From assembly GCA_036378435.1 (NCBI GenBank), contig DASUWK010000005.1, forward strand, positions 1 through 47,277: a DNA stretch of 47,277 nucleotides, read 5' to 3'. Positions 42,696 to 47,277 of this stretch are shown here, piece after piece. The DNA is from DASUWK01 sp036378435 (GTDB lineage: Bacteria; Chloroflexota; Dormibacteria; Dormibacterales; Dormibacteraceae). Both the position numbers and the translations under genes were made by a program. Each line of letters opens with the position of its first letter. Position 1 is the first letter of the stretch. The notes under the pieces are model-generated. The model did not search any database, was not told the DNA's origin, and saw only the letters and a list, made by a program, of their open reading frames with translations.

Positions 42696-43595
42696 GTGAG
42701 CGACGGCAACGGCCATTTAACAGGCACTTTCAAGGTCAAGGCGGGGCATGCGGAGATGCTCAAGGGCGGCGTCATCATGGACGTCGTCACAGCCGAGCAT
42801 GCCCGAATCGCCGAGGAGGCCGGCGCCTGCGCGGTCATGGCCTTGGAGCGGGTTCCGGCCGACATCAGGGCCCAGGGCGGCGTCGCTCGGATGTCCGACC
42901 CGGCGCTGATCAAGTCGATCATGGCCGCGGTCACCGTCCCCGTGATGGCGAAGTGCCGGATCGGCCACACCCTTGAGGCCCGGGTGCTCCAGTCGCTAGG
43001 CGTGGACTACATCGACGAGTCCGAGGTGCTCACGCCGGCCGACGAGGAGGCGCACGTCGACAAGGACGAGTTCACGGTGCCTTTCGTGTGCGGCTGCCGC
43101 GACCTTGGGGAAGCGCTCCGCCGGATCGCCGAGGGCGCCGCCATGATCCGGACCAAGGGGGAAGCCGGCACCGGCAACATCGTCGAGGCCACGCGGCACC
43201 TGAAGACGCTGCTCAAGGAGATGCGCAACCTGCGCGGCCTCAACAAGGCCGAGATGGTGGCCGAGGCGAAGCGTCTCGGCGCTCCGCTCGAGCTCCTCAA
43301 GGAGGTGCAGGAGCTCGGACGCCTGCCTGTGGTGACCTTCGTCGCGGGCGGCATCGCCACCCCCGCGGACGCAGCCTGGATGATGGAGCTCGGCGCGGAC
43401 GGAGTCTTCGTCGGCTCTGGGATCTTCAAGTCCGAGGACCCGCTGAAGCGGGCCAAGGCGATCGTCGCGGCGACGACCTACCACGAGCGGCCGGACATCG
43501 TGGCCGAAGTCTCGGAAGGCCTGGGCGAAGCGATGCGCGGGCTGGAGATTCCGTCGATACCGCAGGAAGAGCTGCTCGCTCGCCGAGGCTGGTAG
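42696..43595 (+). CDS. pdxS: Pyridoxal 5'-phosphate synthase subunit PdxS
   Basis: PdxS makes PLP from ribose 5-phosphate, glyceraldehyde 3-phosphate and ammonia from PdxT, as a dodecamer. The 299-residue protein is highly typical: KAGHAEMLKGGVIMDVV, EEAGACAVMALERVPADIRAQGGVARMSDP, MAKCRIGHTLEARVLQSLGVDYIDESEVLTPADE and GTGNIVEATRHLK. The lysines of the MLKGGVIMD strand and the VPFVCGCRDLGEALRRI segment are present. The GTG start is used; the upstream open frame does not look PdxS-like. pdxT follows. Confidence 0.96.
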   Translation: MSDGNGHLTGTFKVKAGHAEMLKGGVIMDVVTAEHARIAEEAGACAVMALERVPADIRAQGGVARMSDPALIKSIMAAVTVPVMAKCRIGHTLEARVLQSLGVDYIDESEVLTPADEEAHVDKDEFTVPFVCGCRDLGEALRRIAEGAAMIRTKGEAGTGNIVEATRHLKTLLKEMRNLRGLNKAEMVAEAKRLGAPLELLKEVQELGRLPVVTFVAGGIATPADAAWMMELGADGVFVGSGIFKSEDPLKRAKAIVAATTYHERPDIVAEVSEGLGEAMRGLEIPSIPQEELLARRGW

Positions 43596-43602
43596 GGGGC
43601 GC

Positions 43603-44196
43603 ACGACCGCCAACTCCCAGCCTCTCATCGGGGTCCTCGCCCTCCAGGGCGCCTATCGAGAGCACGTCAGGACGCTGGAAGCGCTCGGGGCTCGCACGCG
43701 CCTCGTCCGCCTGCCCGAGGACCTCGACGGACTCGACGGACTTGTCATGCCGGGGGGCGAAAGCACCACGATGACGCTGCTGATGGAGCGCATGGGACTT
43801 TTGGAGCCCGTAGGTCGCGCGCTGGAGGCGGGACTGCCTGTGCTGGGCACCTGCGCCGGCATGATCCTGCTCGCCAGCCGGGTCTCCGACGGGCGGGCCG
43901 GACAACGACCGCTGGGTGCCCTCGACATCACGGTTCGCCGCAACGCGTGGGGCCGGCAGGTCGACAGCTTCGAGTCGCTCGTCGACGTGCCCGCCCTCGA
44001 CGCCCCCTTCCCGGGCGTGTTCATCCGCGCGCCGCGGGTCGAGGACACCGGGAGCTCCGAGGTCGTGGCGCGCCTCCCCGACGGCGAGCCGGTCGGCGTC
44101 CGTCAGGGCAAGGTGATGGCGCTGTCGTTCCACCCCGAGCTCAGCGGCGACCCGCGCCTGCACCGCGAGTTCCTCCGCTTGGTGGCGCAGCCGTGA
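43603..44196 (+). CDS. pdxT: Pyridoxal 5'-phosphate synthase glutaminase subunit PdxT (non-canonical start)
   Basis: PdxT hydrolyses glutamine and gives ammonia to PdxS. The frame shows the full family from LIGVLALQGAYREHVRTLEALG through LVMPGGESTTM, the nucleophile in LGTCAGMILLA, RRNAWGRQVDSFES and the His/Glu of SFHPEL. However, no ATG, GTG or TTG exists upstream of the conserved N-terminus; the first is ATG 43747, which would delete it. ACG at 43603, just behind AGGGGG (43594-43599), or ATC at 43627, would have to serve. I list 43603, giving 197 residues. The frame is open back to 43447, so a frameshift fusion with PdxS is another option. Confidence 0.85.
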   Translation, partial: TTANSQPLIGVLALQGAYREHVRTLEALGARTRLVRLPEDLDGLDGLVMPGGESTTMTLLMERMGLLEPVGRALEAGLPVLGTCAGMILLASRVSDGRAGQRPLGALDITVRRNAWGRQVDSFESLVDVPALDAPFPGVFIRAPRVEDTGSSEVVARLPDGEPVGVRQGKVMALSFHPELSGDPRLHREFLRLVAQP

Positions 44197-45155
44197 AGGT
44201 CCGACCGGCCAGCATTCGCGACCTGGGCCCCATCGAGGACCTGCACCGCCTGGCGGGCGCCGAGCTGAGCCAGGCGCCGCCCACCACGCGCCTCTGGTCG
44301 ATGCTCAGCCACTCTCTGTCGTCGTTCCTGCCGCTGCTGCAGGACGGCCTCCTGTTCGTGGCCGAGGAAGACGGCGAGATGATCGGGTTCATCCAAGCGT
44401 CCGGCCGTCCCCAGGGCTCGGCGCTCTCCGGCGTGACGACCCTGCAGGTGCTGAACCTGGTGGTCGCGCCGAAGGCCGACCTCGAGAACGTGGGCGCTCA
44501 GCTGCTCGAGCATCTGGCCAACCACGCGGTCGGTCGGGGGATCGAGCGGCTCTTCGTGCGCCTGCCGACCGACGAGGCGGTCATCCCCGTTTTCCGGCGG
44601 CTCGGATTCCACCAGTACGCGACCGAGCACGTGCTCTTCTCCGACGCCCCGGAGGCGAGCTCGACCGCGGTGCCGTTCGGCCTGCGCCCGGCTCGCGGAG
44701 ACGACCTGCGGACCCTCTACAGCTTGTACCGGAAGATCACGCCACTAGGCGTCGCCCAGATGGAGGTGCCGAACTTCAAGGAATGGCGCCGGCTCAAGTC
44801 GGAGCCGATCCTCCGCCTCGGACGCGCCCACACCCAGCAGTTCGTCATCGATCGCGTGGAGCTGGTCGGCTGGATCGGCGTGCAGAAGGCCAGCGGCCAG
44901 TCGCGGCCGCACACACTGAGCTTTCTCGCCCTGCCCGAGGCGGGCCTGCCGGAGGAACTCGCCGACTACGCCGTGACGGCGCTGGGGCCGTCGCCAGGCC
45001 CGGCCTGGTCGAGCCTCCGTCACTATGATTCGCACATGATCGACGCCCTTCGAGGGCGCGGTTTCACAACCCTCCTCAACCAGTCGCTCATGGTCAAAGA
45101 GCTGGCCTTGCGAGCGCCGCTTCGAGAGAAGGCTCTGGTCCCGTCTTTTGGGTAG
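44193..45155 (+). CDS. Tandem GNAT-family acetyltransferase
   Basis: The GTG at 44193 overlaps the pdxT stop (GTGA) and gives 320 residues. The first half is a GNAT domain: VRPASIRDLGPIEDLHRLAG, LFVAEEDGEMIGFIQAS, LQVLNLVVAPKADLENVGAQLLEHLANHAVGRGIERLFVRL (about 85-127) and VFRRLGFHQYATEHVLF. The second half looks like a degenerate copy (GLRPARGDDLRTLYSLYRKI and VELVGWIGVQKA) and ends HMIDALRGRGFTTLLNQSLMVKEL. The acceptor substrate is unknown. It is probably co-translated with pdxT. Confidence 0.82.
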   Translation: MKVRPASIRDLGPIEDLHRLAGAELSQAPPTTRLWSMLSHSLSSFLPLLQDGLLFVAEEDGEMIGFIQASGRPQGSALSGVTTLQVLNLVVAPKADLENVGAQLLEHLANHAVGRGIERLFVRLPTDEAVIPVFRRLGFHQYATEHVLFSDAPEASSTAVPFGLRPARGDDLRTLYSLYRKITPLGVAQMEVPNFKEWRRLKSEPILRLGRAHTQQFVIDRVELVGWIGVQKASGQSRPHTLSFLALPEAGLPEELADYAVTALGPSPGPAWSSLRHYDSHMIDALRGRGFTTLLNQSLMVKELALRAPLREKALVPSFG

Positions 45156-45165
45156 GAACTGAACC

Positions 45166-46713
45166 GTGGAAGCCACAGAAGACGCTGCGCCTGAGGGCCA
45201 GTGGGACGAAGAGATCGAGCTGCTCGCTTCAGCGCTGCCGCCGCACCTGGCCGGCGCGCTGCATGAGCTGATCGATCCCGCCGAGCTGCTCGAGATCGTG
45301 CTCGACCTCGGCCGCGAGCCTGAAGCGCGCGTGCCCGCTCGCGAGGTCCTGCTGTCCGAGCGGCCCGTCACGGCCGCCGATCTTGACTTCGTCGCGAGCC
45401 GCGTCGGCCAGTTCGGGGACGACAACCGGGCGGGCATCGAGCGGACGCTCCACCGTGTCTCGGCCATCCGCAACCGCGCCGGCCGGATCGTGGGCCTCAC
45501 CTGCCGGGTCGGACGCGCCGTCACGGGGACCGGCGAGATCGTCCGCGACATCGTCGTCAGCGGCCAGAGCATCCTGCTGCTGGGCCGGCCGGGCGTCGGC
45601 AAGACCACGATCCTGCGCGAATGCGCGCGCGTCCTCGCCGACGACCTACGGAAGCGGGTCGTGATCGTTGACACGTCAAACGAGATCGGGGGCGACGGCG
45701 ACATCCCACATCCCGGGATCGGACGCGCACGGCGCATGCAGGTCCGAACCCCCCTTCAGCAGCACGCTGTGATGATCGAGGCAGTGGAGAACCACATGCC
45801 CGAGGTGATCGTCATCGACGAGATCGGGACCGAGCTGGAGGCCGCGGCCGCGCGCACCATCGCCGAGCGCGGCGTGCAGTTGATCGCCACTGCGCACGGC
45901 CAGACGCTGGAGAACCTGCTCGTGAACCCCACCCTCAACGACCTGCTGGGCGGCATCCAGAGCGTCACCCTCTCCGACGAGGAGGCCCGCCGCCGCGGCA
46001 CGCAGAAATCGGTGCTGGAGCGCAAGGCGCCGCCGACCTTCGATGTTCTCGTGGAGCTGCAGGACCGCGACCGAGTGGCGATTCACGCACCCCTGGCGGA
46101 TGTCGTCGACGCCGCCCTGCGCGGGCCGGTGCCGACACCGAAGATCAGGGTTCGCACGCGCGAAGGCCGCGTCATCTCCAACGTGCCCGATGCCGGGAGC
46201 GACCACGTTCCCGCGGCTTCGCCCGGCCGCGCCCGGCAGGCGGGCCGCCGCCCGATGACCGTGTTCCCTTATGGCGTCAGCCGGAGCTATGTCGAGCAGT
46301 CGATCCGCGACCTCGACCTCCCGGTGCGCGTCCTCGGCAACCTCGACGGCGCCGAGTTCGTGCTGACGCTGAAGAACTACTACCGTCGCCGGCCGGACTC
46401 TTTGCGCCAGGCGGAAGCCGCCGGCATCCCCGTGCACATCCTGAAGAGCAACACGGTGACGCAGGTCAAGGAGTCTCTGACGCGCATCTACGGCCCGGAT
46501 CGAGAGGACGCGGTCACCGAGCGGGCGCTGGCCGAGGCGCAGACCGCCGTCGACCGCGTCAAAGCCACGCTCACCGAGATCGAGATCTCGCCGCAGAACG
46601 CGTACATTCGGCGGCTCCAGCACCAGCTGGTCGCCGAGAACAATCTCGTCGCGCGATCCACCGGCAAGGAACCCCAGCGGCGGCTGCGGATCATGCCCGC
46701 CCTCGGCGACTGA
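45166..46713 (+). CDS. SpoIIIAA/Ycf45-like AAA ATPase with R3H domain
   Basis: The 515-residue protein has an N-terminal segment, then an AAA core. Walker A is GRPGVGKTT with Lys146. NEIGGDGDIPHPGIGRARRM follows, then Walker B VIVIDEIGTELEAAAA and the sensor region LIATAHGQTLENLLVNPTLNDLLGG (about 240-265). A basic linker leads to a C-terminal part with VFPYGVSRSYVEQSIRDLDLPVRV and a final R-x3-H motif (RRLQHQLVAENNL, about 485-497), a single-stranded nucleic-acid-binding R3H domain. This match is to the Ycf45 family in cyanobacteria and chloroplasts and to SpoIIIAA. Function is unsettled. It precedes tmk. Confidence 0.88.
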   Translation: MEATEDAAPEGQWDEEIELLASALPPHLAGALHELIDPAELLEIVLDLGREPEARVPAREVLLSERPVTAADLDFVASRVGQFGDDNRAGIERTLHRVSAIRNRAGRIVGLTCRVGRAVTGTGEIVRDIVVSGQSILLLGRPGVGKTTILRECARVLADDLRKRVVIVDTSNEIGGDGDIPHPGIGRARRMQVRTPLQQHAVMIEAVENHMPEVIVIDEIGTELEAAAARTIAERGVQLIATAHGQTLENLLVNPTLNDLLGGIQSVTLSDEEARRRGTQKSVLERKAPPTFDVLVELQDRDRVAIHAPLADVVDAALRGPVPTPKIRVRTREGRVISNVPDAGSDHVPAASPGRARQAGRRPMTVFPYGVSRSYVEQSIRDLDLPVRVLGNLDGAEFVLTLKNYYRRRPDSLRQAEAAGIPVHILKSNTVTQVKESLTRIYGPDREDAVTERALAEAQTAVDRVKATLTEIEISPQNAYIRRLQHQLVAENNLVARSTGKEPQRRLRIMPALGD

Positions 46714-46721
46714 ACCGTCCA

Positions 46722-47277
46722 TTGACGCTGATCACATTTGAGGGGATCGAAGGCTCGGGCAAGTCCACCCAGGTGGAGCTGCTCGGCAGGTGGCTGGCGG
46801 ACCGTCATCCGGTGCTGCTGCGCGAGCCCGGCGGGACGGAGGTCGGCGAAAGCGTGCGGCGCCTCCTGCTGCACCAGGAGGAGGTCCCGATCTCGCCGCA
46901 GGCGGAGCTGTACCTCTTCCTCGCCGCGCGCGCGGAGCTGGTGGAAGAGGTCGTCAACCCCGCGCTGGAGGCGGGCCGCGTCGTGATCCTCGACCGCTAC
47001 CACGACTCGACGCTCGCCTACCAGGGCGGGGCCCGCGGCCTCGATGTCGGGGACTGGCCGCCCGCCTTCCCGAAGCCAGACGTCACGTTCCTGCTCGAGC
47101 TGCCGGCCGAAGCCGGACTGGCACGGAGGCAGGCCGCCGGCGGTGAGAACCGGATCGACGCCGAGGAGCTCGCTTTCCACCAGCGCGTCGCCGCCGCTTA
47201 CGATCGATTGGCGGCGGCCGAGCCAGAGCGCTTCGCGCGGCTCGACGCCACCGCCTCACCGGACACCGTCCAGGAGG
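46722..47277 (+). CDS. tmk: Thymidylate kinase (partial, cut by the window end)
   Basis: Tmk phosphorylates dTMP to dTDP. The TTG at 46722 opens TLITFEGIEGSGKSTQVELLG, the P-loop at about residues 8-16. The substrate motif EPGGTEVGESVRRLLL and VVILDRYHDSTLAYQGGARG follow, with a lid segment LARRQAAGGENRIDAE near 125-140. About 185 codons are present; the C-terminus is missing. It lies 8 nt after the R3H ATPase gene, in the common bacterial neighbourhood of DNA-replication genes. Confidence 0.93.
   Translation, partial: MTLITFEGIEGSGKSTQVELLGRWLADRHPVLLREPGGTEVGESVRRLLLHQEEVPISPQAELYLFLAARAELVEEVVNPALEAGRVVILDRYHDSTLAYQGGARGLDVGDWPPAFPKPDVTFLLELPAEAGLARRQAAGGENRIDAEELAFHQRVAAAYDRLAAAEPERFARLDATASPDTVQE

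Overview
This is a gene-dense, very GC-rich bacterial chromosome segment (by eye about two thirds or more G+C, with almost all third codon positions G or C). There are no rRNA or tRNA genes, IS elements, phage genes or CRISPR arrays. GTG and TTG starts, NTGA stop/start overlaps and start codons sitting 7-10 nt behind a TANNNT box are all frequent. The gene content fits a soil or aquatic member of Chloroflexota/Dormibacterota or a related 'terrabacterial' lineage: a small PurL working with PurQ and PurS, an Fe-S type PurF, PyrR with an RNA target, class 1B PyrD/PyrK, PdxST, a Tad cluster with no secretin, a luciferase-like oxidoreductase, and a SpoIIIAA/Ycf45-like R3H ATPase next to tmk. I infer this from content and style; no marker gene here fixes the phylum.

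Layout. (1) 1-901, minus strand: an ECF sigma factor overlapping a truncated single-pass membrane protein, probably its anti-sigma partner. (2) 1002-11296: a purine operon, purB-C-S-Q-L-F-M-N-H, leading to IMP but without purD, purE or purK. It carries two palindrome doublets, each with dyads exactly 42 bp apart. (3) 11331-11642: an orphan encapsulated-ferritin (EncFtn) homologue with no encapsulin beside it. (4) 11753-23108: a Tad/Flp-type secretion and pilus cluster (CpaB, a degenerate cNMP-fold/TadZ fusion, a HEAT-repeat protein, CpaF, TadB, TadC, two TadE, a large Cys-rich TadG, a DnaJ-type zinc-finger protein and a second CpaF). No pilin, prepilin peptidase or secretin gene is present. 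(5) 23121-30797: a pyrimidine operon headed by a PyrR-binding RNA loop that buries the pyrB Shine-Dalgarno sequence. It runs pyrB-pyrR-carAB-pyrK-pyrD, and carA and carB are fused into one 1448-residue protein through a linker encoded by a palindromic repeat.

(6) 30834-35104: mixed small genes, including a secreted, membrane-anchored protein with an Hcp-like domain, a SRPBCC protein, a gene with a probable CTG start, an SDR and a luciferase-like oxidoreductase. (7) 37934-35101, minus strand: thioesterase, a membrane protein, YajQ, HisA and a DUF3465-like lipoprotein. (8) 37972-41437: ilvE, then glycerate kinase, an ECF sigma factor with its own C-terminal zinc finger, and a SHOCT-domain protein, the last three overlapping. 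(9) 41516-47277: a lipoprotein solute-binding protein head-to-head with pdxS, pdxT (no ordinary start codon), a double GNAT protein, an R3H/AAA ATPase and the beginning of tmk.

The purine, pyrimidine, PLP and tmk genes together make this a nucleotide/cofactor biosynthesis island with a surface-appendage cluster set inside it. The points most worth follow-up are the carAB fusion with its in-frame palindrome, the degenerate cNMP-fold/TadZ fusion, the orphan EncFtn, the Hcp-like domain outside any type VI system, the PyrR leader, the 42-bp palindrome doublets and the non-canonical starts of pdxT and the 32573 gene.
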